Shown here: positions 12,701-21,590 of the stretch, in pieces | Position numbering within the stretch: the stretch's first letter is position 1 | Layout of the letters: every line of letters begins with the position of its first letter | Assembly: GCA_029204225.1 (NCBI GenBank) | Contig: CM055099.1 | Location: 44,969,489 to 45,033,488, forward strand | Source: Diphasiastrum complanatum | Taxonomy: Eukaryota; Streptophyta; Lycopodiopsida; Lycopodiales; Lycopodiaceae | Reading direction: 5' to 3' | Length of the DNA: 64,000 nucleotides | Translations under genes and position numbers: made by a program | Notes under the pieces: model-generated | Told to the model about the DNA's origin: nothing | Database searches by the model: none | Seen by the model: only the letters and a program-made list of their open reading frames with translations

Positions 12701-15700
12701 CACACTGGACTTGAAATTGGCTAATGCCAACTTCAGTTCATCCACTTCTGTTACCAAGTGGAGAAACTACTCCTTGGTAACCAATTCGTCGAGTTCGAAT
12801 TGTTCCTGTTCTTCTACTTCCATTGGTTCTTTCCCTTTACTGAACCTCAGGGATTCTGTTTCTAATTCATCAATGCCTCTTGTCAGGGGTTGATCAGATC
12901 CCGGAGAAGTGGTCATTTTCAGAGATAGAAAAAGATTGTTTGACGTTTCCTTTAAAAAAAGTCAAAAGACTAATTTATAACTGTACAAAGAGGGAAAGAA
13001 GACTTAGCTGTTTCTGAGGACTGTACTTCCAAAGAAAATACGAAGAGGAGCCCTCTCAGCTCTTTTACCCAAATTTTCAAACCTACTATCCCAAAAAATC
13101 CCAGTTTGAAGCTCCAAAATGGTACCAAAATTTTCGGTTTCTTGAGTAGAGTAGCTCGCTGATCCAATTGCAGACGTGGGGTTCCAAAAACGAGGCAAAG
13201 GACTCCAAAAAGTGCAAAACTTTCTGAGGTTGATAGCTGCCTACCCTCGCTGATCTGACAGCAACCTGACTGGCCCGATTTCTTCTAATTTGGGGCCCAA
13301 AAAGTGTTTCAATTTCTGATTTTGGTGTCTCTCTACCCTCGCTGACTGGACAGCGATCTAATTGCTCCAAAATCTTCTGATTTAAGACCAAAGATGGTTC
13401 TGAAAATCAGGATATATGAGGGTACTATCAGCGCTGGATCAGCACCACTCTTTCTCTTCAAAATTTCGCTCTGACTCCCTGAATCTGATGGCAAAAATCA
13501 GAGATGAATTCTGAATTTGCAGGGCTGGACCTGCTCTAGAAATTTAAACTAATTTCTATCTGAAAAGCAAACTTCTCTACAAACTTTTGGTCGGTAGAAA
13601 GCTGTTTCTACAGCGCTGGCCCTGCTCCTCTAATTTCTGAGAATCTGAGAGAGTTTTCCTATCCTCTGATAGCTTTCTCTACTGCTGCTACTTAGTTCCC
13701 AAAGATGGAGATGGCTCTAATACCAGTGTAATAGATCCTAACACCACAGTAGGGCAAACACTAACTGATCCACGACAAGGGTCACTCATGCACTACTGGA
13801 CCAAGTGTCTCAGTGAGCATATGACACGTGTTGTGTTGACTGGCCAACCCTCCCTACTTTTTAAGAGGTCAGTCTAGAGCAGACACTCATGGGACCTAGT
13901 ATCCCCCTTAGGCATCTTAGAGTTAGTCACTATAACTGATATTCACTTAAAATTGTCTCCACAGGCTTGTGACTTAGCCATTTACGATTTAATAATTACA
14001 ATTTACATTAGGCAAAGGGATTCAAAGACATGTGACATCCCTTCCCTTCTCAAATGACATTGTCCTCAATGGCAAAGTCAAGATATTGTGCATGCTACCC
14101 ATGCGCGGTCTCCCAAGTAGCATCACTGAGAGGTCGTCCATGCCATCAAACCAAGTACTTGTTACGAGCACGTGACCAGTGCTGGACCCTAGAGAACACA
14201 AAAGGTCAGATACCACAGTCAGGGTCGTGTCCAGCAGCGTACACGACCAACAGGGCAAGACAGTGTGAGTAGTGTGCCCCAGCACGGTCCATAGCCATGG
14301 CGGGCCTAACACAGTCTAGGGACCCTGTCAACAGGAGAGTATGCATGCTAATCCTCACACTAGGCTAGGAGGCGCTTACTCTATATCAGGGAGTAGGCAA
14401 GGTATGCTCATTAGTGTACGACTGACACATGTCAGACGGTCTTGGAGAAGCACTTTCAAAAGGATTGTGAGCTATGTGTAAATCTTGAGCTAATTTAGCT
14501 ATGCAAAGTCATCCTCATGGGTGAGCATCACTTGATTGGTCAAAGGGGCACGTGTCCTATCTCGTGTGTGACAATTGGTAGACCACATGAGTCATACAAA
14601 TAAATGTTTATACTAACCCTGGTGGAAAGTTGTAATTCAATGTGTCAACTTAGGAATGTCAAGGCCAATGGTGCTAAGAAGATATATATATGATCATGGT
14701 AGAGATCTGCCATCATTGGTCCTAAGCGCATTGGGCCAAGAGGAAGCTAGCAACAAACTCTCCCTTATTATTTTATGATGTACCTTTCATGAGATCAATA
14801 ATGTAAAGCATTTCCCATCTTGCATTCTACAATAATTACTTTGTGGCATCTACAATACTTTGTCCCATACAACTACATCTCTTCTTGCTTGATCGTTGCT
14901 CCATGTGTATTATGGTCATAACTTGGTACTAGAGGTGATACTATTTTCCAGCTTTCAAACAATAGACCTAAGAAAAATGTCACTTCATTTTATTTCATGT
15001 GGTTTGCAGCTCTTGGATCAAAAGGGAGATAAAAATTCTAATATCCACATTTGGCACCATACCTTAGGAGAGATATCATTTTAAGATTTTGATATCAATT
15101 TTGGCTTTTTGGAAGCAACTTGTTGAAGGGGTTATCATACCATTTGCAAAGATATACCAGAACATAGGCCAATAGTACTGCACGAAATTGCAAAAATGCC
15201 ACTTTGAATTTTAAGTGCACAAGCTTTAATTTTTAGTTGGATCAAATTGCATTTCCATTTTTTCTATAGTATGGCATTGAGAAATCACTTTGCAGCTTGT
15301 TGATTGGATATCCAGAGATAGAGATTTTGAAGTTTTGATTTTCACTTTGTCAACTTCTTTACTTGTTAGAGAGATAGTTTACAAATTTTCAAGGTTTTAA
15401 TTGCATTTTCCAATAGGTCACTAAAGATCCCTTTTACAACTTGTTGATTGGAGATCTTAAAGCTGAGATACTAAAATTCTAGCTTTCAGCCCATCAATGT
15501 CTTCTATCATAAGAGAAAGGGTGATATTCCTTACTTGTTGGAAATTTAAATTACCATTTAAATTCACTTTTGGTTCTTACTCTAAACTTTCACAGCTTGT
15601 TTGGTGCTTTAGAAAGCTCCCGTAAATCTATTAATAGCTTATTGAAATTTGTTGTGGGAAAACATTTGGGGACCTTCAAAATAATGGTTTTACTCATTTT

Positions 15701-18700
15701 GGTGCATACTACTATTAGCACTTCCTGCTTGCAACAATGTCCTACAGATTCAAATTGCACACAATGTCTAGTACTATTGATGTGAGAGGCCTTCCTCTTT
15801 CCTTGAGGATCATGTTGCATCTTGGAATAACACCCAGCATAAGAAGTCACACCTTATATGGTATCACACTATGATGACATCATATTTATTTAAAGTCTAT
15901 GTGTGTGTTATCTTTAGAGCAACCTCCTCCTTCGATTATACTTTCTCCTTTGTCTAAGATTGCTAAACATACTAATTATACACATGCTATCATCCTACAT
16001 GTTGCGCAATCTTGAATCATTTCTACTCGTTTTTCTACTTCACCTACACTTGCAGATGGTGATTCTTTTATTCAAGTCTTCCATGTGTCGATCACACACC
16101 TACTCTATTATTACCTCAATTTTCAGTTCTTTGTGACTCTTTATGACCATCTCCTTATGTTGCTTCTTCCACTTTAGCTGACTTTGTCAATCATAGCTCT
16201 TCTCATCACTCTTTCTGTATATGATTGCACCTCTACTTCACCTCCTTTCCACTAATCTCTGCATCTTTGTTATCATCTCTTATTATTCCTTCATTTTCAC
16301 CTATGCCAATTTTGTCTACTGCTATTTGCTTCATTTCAGCTATGATGCAAAGACTTCTACACATCCGTTTTGTTCAACGTCCTCTTTGTCTTGAAGTTGA
16401 TTTTGCTTGATTGTTTCTTCAATTTTGGCACCATTATCCTATCGGATTATACTTTTGATGATGATGGTTATATGGTCCCTTTTGCAACTCTGTTATGGAA
16501 CTAGCAAGTATCGAGCTGCCTATTGCTACTTTCACACATGGCATTCTTGGTGTGTATATACATGGCTTTAAGTTTATTTGTGTTGACCACAACTATTGGA
16601 TCCTTTGACTATGTGGTTTGAGCTCTGCTTAGTTGTGACAATTTCATTAACATCTCCATGTGGCATTCTTGCTCCATATGCATACCACTATGATTCAGTT
16701 CGTCATTCAACAACATCCTTCGATAGCTTTAGTTTGTAGCTTCATCTTTTTGCAGCATCTCCATTTGTGGCATCAACTTCATCCTTTTTTGCATCAGCAT
16801 CTTCATTTTTTTTTTGCGGCATCAATATCCTTCTTTTTGTGGCATCAATGTCTTCATTTTCGCATCACCATCTTCATTTTTGTAGCATCAGCATCTTGCT
16901 TTTTGTGGCACTGGCATCTTTATTTTTGCAAGCTTGATGTCTTCATTTCACAATAACATTATATTCATTTGCAACTCAGGCAATATTTTTGTAATGACAA
17001 TTTAAACACTGCCTTTAACATCCATCTACATAATGGATGTTAAAGCTATGCGGACAACGCTTATAATCTAAGGTTATGAGTTTATCATATCATCTTTTAT
17101 AACATGCTATACATCTCTATTTTTAACAATCATATATATTTTGATTCCTTCATAATGCCTAAACTCTTTTAGAAACGTTACCATCTTTACTAGAGTCTAG
17201 GCCCATGCTGGGCAAGGGAGAAACCATTGTCAGATAAGCTTATAGATATTTTCCCCCAGACAAAATTGCTTGAAAAACCACATTTTTACTTTAAAAGTTA
17301 TCGAACAACATAAAAAGCAAAACATGGTTCAAAAATGTTCTCTGAACCATATGTGAAACTTGGAAATGTTCTAAAATGCTTCTTTTGTACACAACACAAA
17401 TGCAACTATTATGCATCAGACTTTCACGAGCATCTACATTCAATCCATAGTTGCACTGCGTTTCTAGAAACGCATTTTCTGGTTTGGGACAGCCTTTCTC
17501 AGAAACTGATTTTTTCTTTAAACAAAAATTGATTTTTGTGGGCAATATGGGTATCAAATTAAAGCATTAATTAAGAGCAGTACATTTATGTAGGTCGCCG
17601 AATGTTTCGGGTACAATGTGGTCCAGTTTAGGTGCATCAATTCCTATTGGATTCTGTCAATCCCTATTGATTTTTTAATATCTGTTTTTTTGTTTCAGAG
17701 ATTCTGAATCCAGAAACAAGCTTCTGAGAAACGGGTTTCTAGAAATGTTTTTCTCCAGAAATGCATTTCTGTGCAACTATGATTCAATCAAAAGTGCCAC
17801 TCTAGCTAGAACAACCATGTAAGCAGTAAAATTTTTCATTATTTGTAATTTATCTAGGCCTAACAAAGATGCATTTTGATTGTAAGTAGTGTCCTATAAA
17901 GTTGAATAACTTTCTAGAAAATAGTAGCTAGATTATCAGCTTGGACGATCATCCGTGAGGGTCAAAATTTCTAGGAGTTTGTTCAAACGCACTTTGATAA
18001 GACATTACAATATGTTTTCCGAAACCTTCTCACCAGCATACACAAACTTTTCGCTCTTCTTGTTTTAGCATGACATAGATATAAAAAAATTTGTGTAAAT
18101 TCTTCAGCCCCGTAAAAAATTTGCTTGGCAGATTCAGTGAAGTCTTCCCTCAATTTCTTCAAATGACAGCAATGCAAAGGTGAACAGTCTTGAACTTTAT
18201 GATGGGATCGGCCTGATTTACACCATCAACTTCATCTTTGCATAGCATGGAGTATATGTTAGGCCATCTCAACTCATGTCAATAGCAAACCAAGAATAGA
18301 TGCAAGTCATATGCATAACGAACTTGCATACATTTAGTGGCAGACTGACATGCTGAATTTTAATCACTTCTACGCATGTGAGGAGCAAGCCCAGTCATGA
18401 TAAAGGGTAGCAATACAGAACAAAGCCAACCAAACTAAGTCCCTACTTCTTGATAGAACGTCAAGGGAAAATTACTGATAATGACCTCAGGTTGCTGAAA
18501 ACAAATCAAAGTTCTAACTATGTACGTGAACATATGTAACAGTCAGCTTTAACACACACCTAAGTGCAAATACTTGTGGATAATGGGTAATGTTATAAAG
18601 CTTAAACAAAGCCCAGAAAATTGATAAATAATGTCTGAAGACTTGAACGGGACATTATACTAGTTGGACACACAAACTGGAACGAGTAGGAGAGCCTACT

Positions 18701-19684
18701 TGAACCAGACCATGAACTTTTCTAAGAAGCCCGAAACACCAAAATCAGCTTAGCAAACGGCATGAAAGAGCTTAGAGAACTTTAGGTTAATCCATTTCTC
18801 AAGATACTTAGTACTTACAGTGATAGCTGCAGAAACGTGTCTGGAATTAACTGTCAAAAAGGATTTATACATAATGTCCAGAAGCTGCAAAATTAGCTCG
18901 CTTTTCTGAAACGTTGGCAACTTCGAATTACCGACATCTTGGAGAAGATAAAACCACTCCCTTTCACGGAAGTGCTGCAAGTTTTTCCCGTCACACGAAT
19001 TTGTTCTGGCCTGAAAGGTCAGACAAAGTACATGGAAGCGAATGAATATCAGATATGTTGGCATGACCTCTCGTGAGCAATTACTCACTAGTTCAGATTC
19101 TAAAACCAAAGAACCGAATACAAGTTAAATAAAATAGGACTTTTTAACACTATTCAGCTGCTCAAAAAAACAAAATTTTACGTTCGAAATTTAAGTGCTG
19201 CCGAAATGGCCGACTTACGAAAGAATTTGTCACAACTGCCACAAAAACAAGATAGATAGCTCAATTTTCTGAGAAGACAAACGAATGAGATTCCAAAAAA
19301 CTCAACTGAAAATAACCGTACCAATGCAGTATACTTAAAAGCCATTGTTCGAGCTTTTGTCAGAAAGGCAACAAAGGCAGGCTCATTACTCTTCACCGCC
19401 TCCTGAATTCCACCAGCCTCTGTATCATTTTGCCACACTGACTCAGGCGCTGCAGCCTGCGGAGCGCAAAACATTGACAGATTAGAATTCACAGGAATCT
19501 TGTTTCTTGTGGCAACTCTTCTTATCTCGCAACACCATGAAGCCGCCGCACTCGTCTCCTGCACAGTGTCTGATATGCATCTTAACCTTGTTTTCCAGCC
19601 ATATCCTTCATCAATCCACGAGACCGAAAAGCTTGCGCCAGGAATGAATGTCTGATATGCCAATGCCATTCCCTTCCAACTCAT
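609..19684 (-). CDS. P-class pentatricopeptide repeat (PPR) protein gene, 5' and middle part; 3' end outside window
   Basis: PPR proteins of this class bind organellar RNA and help process, edit or stabilise it. Exons found by reading frame plus GT/AG sites with matching phases: 19322-19684, 18819-19010, 5770-5882, 5347-5505, 5117-5173, 4766-4863, 4553-4671 and 609-773. The six downstream exons join without a frame break into a PPR array; helix signatures include [50 protein letters not shown] and [20 protein letters not shown]. The exon ending at 18819 stops in phase 0, but the one starting at 5882 needs one preceding base, so at least one exon is missing from 5883-18818. The Met at 19684 was chosen because it opens a 121-codon exon ending in a phase-0 donor, and its N-terminus is Arg/Ser/Ala-rich, consistent with an organelle transit peptide. 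Joining the 5' exons to the PPR exons is inference; without the missing exon they could be two genes. Confidence 0.72.
774..3415. other. PPR intron, left part: no gene seen
   Basis: AT-rich intron sequence. It holds a 95-bp tandem duplication (1012-1201) and a perfect 10-bp inverted repeat (2560-2586, arms CTCGTCCTCA/TGAGGACGAG). Short open frames on both strands look random and match nothing I recognise. Confidence 0.6.
1012..1201. repeat. 95-bp direct tandem duplication in PPR intron
   Basis: Copies 1012-1098 and 1107-1201 share TTATGATCCTATCAAGTTA, then CTAAAACCAATTTGAGCTAC, then ACAAGAAAT(G/A)AGGTGG. Copy 2 has a short insertion (AGAACA..). Only a few substitutions separate them, so the duplication is fairly young. 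Confidence 0.85.
3416..3553 (+). mobile_element. Possible retroelement 3' tail ending in a (CT)n tract
   Basis: The block with ACATTTTTATGCTCCCATAG, CACACTTG and AATAAAG, followed by CTCTC repeats (3532-3553), resembles 50970-51164 in wording and order. Two dispersed copies that both end at an AATAAAG-like signal and then a simple repeat suggest the 3' end of a non-LTR element. No coding part is visible. Confidence 0.35.
3904..4197. repeat. Cluster of strong hairpins/palindromes with GCGATTCT motifs, MITE-like
   Basis: Arms CAGCAAATTGCGATT (3904-3918) and AATCGCAATTTGCTG (3955-3969) are perfect complements, with the palindrome CGATTCATGAATCG (3931-3944) in the loop. TTTTTGGACCTGAAA (4015-4029) pairs perfectly with 4037-4051 around a 7-base loop. 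GCGATTCTAGAATCGC (4182-4197) is a perfect 16-bp palindrome. Two poly-T runs lie between. It lies inside the 3.8 kb PPR intron. Confidence 0.7.
4553..5882 (-). CDS. PPR gene, cluster of five middle exons
   Basis: Exons 5770-5882, 5347-5505, 5117-5173, 4766-4863 and 4553-4671 have compatible phases (2 leading bases; then 0, 0, 0; then 2/1; then a trailing 1). The first encodes a helical segment ending in SSICWQFV. The next encodes 53 residues including [15 protein letters not shown] and [17 protein letters not shown]. The 57-bp exon encodes [19 protein letters not shown], a near-consensus PPR second helix plus linker. The last two give [21 protein letters not shown] and [20 protein letters not shown]. 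Small exons inside PPR motifs are unusual, because most plant PPR genes have few introns; an intron-rich subclass does exist. Confidence 0.78.
5883..7199. other. PPR intron sequence; possible degenerate LTR at about 6340-6720
   Basis: No gene is seen. The part around 6340-6720 has TATAAATAAATAGAGG, a second CTATAAATA, an AATAAAG signal and short promoter-like spacing that would suit an old LTR. No partner or PBS is found, so this is weak. Confidence 0.3.
7252..8565 (+). pseudogene. Degenerate Ty3/gypsy fragment: gag-like start, RT and RNase H remnants
   Basis: Positions 7252-7488 encode a 78-residue gag-like segment ([20 protein letters not shown]). At about 7880-8060 a reading with frameshifts gives the RT catalytic box [10 protein letters not shown] followed by HINHLQV. 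At 8240-8500 the RNase H motifs appear: [21 protein letters not shown], then [10 protein letters not shown] and DDALSRLP. Many stops and shifts separate them, so it is long dead. It lies inside the PPR intron and abuts the next gypsy piece. Confidence 0.6.
8613..9337 (+). pseudogene. Ty3/gypsy gag C-terminus and protease fragment
   Basis: The sequence closely parallels the element at 62960-63590. It contains the gag tail ([18 protein letters not shown]), an in-frame TAG near 8725, a CCHC zinc knuckle ([14 protein letters not shown], about 8890-8935) and the protease active-site region DDGATHNF (about 9155). A small deletion and frameshift before the protease separate the two readings. It ends abruptly at about 9337. 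Confidence 0.8.
9495..10105 (+). mobile_element. Solo/truncated LTR of copia family A (subfamily 2)
   Basis: The order of shared blocks matches the other family A LTRs: TTTTGCTATTTTGGTTATAT, TGAAAGTGTGGAAAAGTG, GCTTATACATGAGTTCTCTT, ATCCATTGGTGCACTA, GGATCC.CACGTGTGAAATAC and CTTTCTAACCAAAGAT. It is closest to the inverted LTR at 40204-40655 (both carry CATTAATGAGT and a TATATATAGC or CTACATATAGC box). No internal region is attached. Confidence 0.75.
10137..10698. other. Unassigned retroelement-like sequence
   Basis: There is no recognisable coding. The TTTGGTATCATAGAC stretch at about 10327 resembles a tRNA-Met primer site, but it has no LTR end beside it. It lies between the solo LTR and the gypsy RT fragment. 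Confidence 0.25.
10699..11805 (-). pseudogene. Ty3/gypsy protease-RT-RNase H fragment, long open frame
   Basis: A 368-codon frame carries the protease C-terminus (residues 25-75), then [22 protein letters not shown] (87-106), [13 protein letters not shown] (132-144), catalytic FLDD (162-165), YLGH and [12 protein letters not shown]. The RNase H start follows ([33 protein letters not shown]). The region between protease and the RT fingers is shortened, and the RNase H is cut at 10699. The first ~20 residues read out of an LTR fragment, so the Met is not a native start. This is the best-preserved gypsy RT in the window, but the element is broken. Confidence 0.88.
11757..11979 (-). repeat. Gypsy LTR fragment (copy 2)
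   Basis: It matches the LTR at 13727-14038 in order on the minus strand: TGTCACATG start, ATTTACATTA, CCATTTACGATT, TTGTCTCCACAGG, CATGGGACC.AGTATCCCC and CATATGACA. It lacks the last ~55 bp and an inner segment. It runs directly into protease/RT coding, which is not a native arrangement. Confidence 0.7.
12204..12915 (-). pseudogene. Ty3/gypsy gag N-terminal region
   Basis: It begins at ATG 12915 ([19 protein letters not shown]) and parallels the plus-strand gag at 62203. There is a stop in KE*FLHLV near 12768, then a long open segment with [20 protein letters not shown] and [14 protein letters not shown]-type gag core. A frameshift at about 12430-12450 is followed by [20 protein letters not shown] and [16 protein letters not shown]. 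It breaks off at about 12210 without a zinc knuckle. Confidence 0.85.
12916..13726 (-). mobile_element. Gypsy leader with primer-binding site
   Basis: This is the untranslated leader between LTR copy 1 and gag. Reading the minus strand, TGGTATTAGAGCC at about 13710-13722 lies one or two bases inside the LTR end and resembles the initiator-Met primer site TGGTATCAGAGC with one change. The rest is non-coding and contains repeated TTCTGA/CAGCG words. Confidence 0.65.
13727..14038 (-). repeat. Gypsy LTR (copy 1), about 312 bp
   Basis: On the minus strand it starts TGTCACATG just after a purine-rich tract (GAGAAGGGAAGGGA, about 14039-14052). It ends CTATTACA just before the TGGTATTAGAGCC primer site. 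It thus has a polypurine tract on one side and a PBS on the other, so internal sequence flanks it on both sides. Confidence 0.75.
14039..14460 (-). mobile_element. 3' internal end of a second gypsy copy, upstream of the shared LTR
   Basis: The minus strand reads CATTGAGGACAATGTCATTT then the polypurine tract, a common arrangement at the 3' end of Ty3/gypsy internal regions. The rest, to about 14460, is non-coding. Together with the LTR and leader it gives an internal-LTR-internal layout. Confidence 0.55.
14461..16734. other. Intron sequence without recognisable gene
   Basis: AT- and T-rich. Small open frames show no motifs I recognise. The part 15890-16600 could be a very old retroelement linker, but no diagnostic motif is visible. 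Confidence 0.4.
16735..16950 (+). repeat. Degenerate ~24-29 bp tandem repeats
   Basis: About eight imperfect copies of a unit like TTTTTGTGGCATCAxCATCTTCAT, differing in length. They keep a frame open on the plus strand, which gives a Phe/His-rich meaningless peptide. Confidence 0.75.
17438..17789. mobile_element. MITE-like element with ~18-bp terminal inverted repeats
   Basis: The left end ATTCAATCCATAGTTGCAC (17438-17456) and the right end GTGCAACTATGATTCAAT (17772-17789) are inverted copies with one indel and one change. Next inside are ...CGCATTTTCTGG and CCAGAAATGCATTTCTG, again inverted. The perfect palindrome TGCGTTTCTAGAAACGCA lies at 17457-17474. No clear target-site duplication is seen. 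It is about 350 bp and non-coding. Confidence 0.55.
18819..19684 (-). CDS. PPR gene, first two exons (N-terminal region)
   Basis: Exon 1 (19322-19684) begins at ATG 19684 and ends before a GTACGG donor. It holds the motif [17 protein letters not shown] near its end, a leader-type segment of PPR proteins. Exon 2 (18819-19010) follows a pyrimidine-rich CAG acceptor and ends at a strong GTAAGTAC donor. It encodes 64 residues of helical, leucine-rich sequence ([18 protein letters not shown]). Both are phase 0, so they join cleanly. Upstream of the ATG lie a few hundred bases of ordinary AT-rich sequence and then tandem repeats. No TATA box stands out. Confidence 0.65.
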
Positions 19685-19790
19685 TTCATTTTGTTGTTTC
19701 TTTCAGGTGATCTTACTACATTTTCTTTCAGATGATCTTAGCAGAATAAAGGAAAAGAACTACATGCTTTAGAAATTGCAAAATATTTGA

Positions 19791-20600
19791 TGGTGTCTTT
19801 GCTTTCAAATCAGATCATTCCATATCTTGAGGTGTCATATCCTAATGCCATGTCATAAACCCAAGGAAGGGGATTGGCTGAGTTGCTTAGCTTCCCATCC
19901 AAACATTCATTCTTTACTCCCAAGATTCCACACTCCCTTGGAAACCAAGATGCATATCCCAATAGGCTACCCAAATGCCAAACACATACACTTGCTATCA
20001 ATGGTGTCTTTGCTCTTATCTTACCTCAAGATCATTCCATAACTTGAGGTGTCATATCCTAATGTCATGTCATGGCTTTCCATCCAAACGTTCTTTGCTC
20101 CCAAGATTCGAGACTCCCTTGGAACCAAGATGCATATCCCAATACGCTACCCAAATGCCAAACATGTACACAAACGTTCTTTGCTCCCAAGATTCGAGAC
20201 TCCCTTGGAACCAAGATGCATACCCCAATACGCTACCCAAATGCCAAACATGTACAAACGTTCTTTGCTCCCAAGATTCGAGACTCCCTTGGAACCAAGA
20301 TGCATATCCCAATACGCTACCCAAATGCCAAACATGTACAGTGCTTAGGCTATCAATGGTGTCTTTGCTCTTAGCTCACATCATTCCATAACTCGAGGTG
20401 TCATATCGTAATGTCATGTCATGAATCCATCTCAATTGGTTTGCTTGGCATCCAAACTTTCTTTGGTCCCTAGTTCCAGGCCCCCTTGGAAACCAAGATG
20501 CATATTCTAATGTCATGTCGTAGATCGAAGGGAATTGGCTGAGTTGGTTAGCTTCCCATCCAAACGTTCTTTGTTCCCAAGACCAAGATGCATATTTCGT
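19791..20600. repeat. Higher-order tandem repeat just upstream of the PPR gene, with an 84-86 bp inner repeat
   Basis: The inner unit begins CAAACGTTCTTTGCTCCCAA at 20085, 20171 and 20255 (periods 86 and 84) and ends GCCAAACATGTACA. A diverged copy lies at about 19905-19985 and shorter ones at 20453-20512 and 20565-20600. An outer unit begins TGGTGTCTTTGCT, then TTGAGGTGTCATATC, at 19792, 19999 and 20358. Open frames through the array on both strands are a consequence of periodicity, not genes. Confidence 0.9.
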
Positions 20601-21020
20601 TGTTGTAAGTGTAAACATTAGCAATGCAATTTTATCCCGCAAGCATAATGAGTGCATATGTAAAAGTGAGTATCAAAGGAATGATAATGAAACAAAAAAT
20701 TGTCTCAAAAGACACCATTAGTACAAAAATACAATAAACATATATACATGTAGAAAATTCAGTAAACTCATGAACACTACCAAAGAGACAAACCAAAATC
20801 TTTGAACATATGATTTAAGGATAAACTACTAAATATAGAAGTGGGTCGGGGCCAACTGACTCTAGCAGGCATGATGCTCGAGAATACCAATATAAGTGAT
20901 GTCCTCATGGATCTCTTTGGGTGATGTAAAAGATAACTAGGGATACTTGATATTAACAATATATGTACAATATGTACGTATAGATCTAACATCATCAATA
21001 AGCAAAAGCAATAATTAGTC

Positions 21021-21466
21021 ATTCATTATGATTCTAAAAGATAAACACACAAGCATCATAATATGAAGACATTCATCCCTCAACAAAAACTACATTGGAT
21101 CAAAAGTTTTTTCTTACAAAATACAAGGGCTTCTCCACAATGATAAGCAATCATTATTCATTCATTATAATTCTAAAAGATAAAACACAAGCATTATAGT
21201 ATGAAGACATTCATCACAAAACAAAAACTACATTGTATTAAAAAGTTTCTTCTTACAAAATACAAGGGCTTGTCCACAATGATGCATGAGAGTAAGGAGA
21301 GAGAGGTAGGTAGGTCATTGGTGCCTACTCACCAAGTTTGATCATTATGATTCTAAAAGATAAACACACAAGCATTATAGCATGAAGACATTTGTCACAC
21401 AACAAAAAGTACATATTGTACTAAAAAGTTTCTCATTACAAAATACAAGGGCGTCTCCACAATGAT
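21021..21466. repeat. Three ~125-bp direct repeats
   Basis: Units at 21021-21143, 21160-21284 and 21340-21466 share TTCTAAAAGATAAA.CACAAG, ATGAAGACATT, AAC(A)AAAA.TACAT and TACAAAATACAAGGGC. Units 2 and 3 are also followed by a shared GAGAGGTAGGTAG...TTGGTGCCT tail, so the real unit is longer (about 180 bp) and one copy is shortened. Confidence 0.85.
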
Positions 21467-21526
21467 ACATGAAAGAGAGGTAGGTAGATTGTTGGTGCCT
21501 CCTCACCTCTGATCCACTTTACAAAA

Positions 21527-21590
21527 ACAAAAAGCCACTTTACATAAATAATATAAAACAAAAAGCCACTTTACATAAATAATATAAAAC
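21527..21590. repeat. Perfect 31-bp tandem duplication
   Basis: CAAAAAGCCACTTTACATAA followed by ATAATATAAAA occurs twice back to back. Confidence 0.9.

Noticed and set aside
17983-18177. 64-codon minus-strand frame as the missing PPR exon
   Set aside because: No PPR signature and no good GT/AG pair giving the needed phase.
19975-20391. Several 60-138 codon frames on both strands
   Set aside because: They come from the 84-86 bp tandem repeats, which stay open in several frames at once; there is no domain.
19791-20600. CRISPR-like repeat-spacer array
   Set aside because: The repeats are contiguous tandem units without unique spacers, in a plant nuclear setting.
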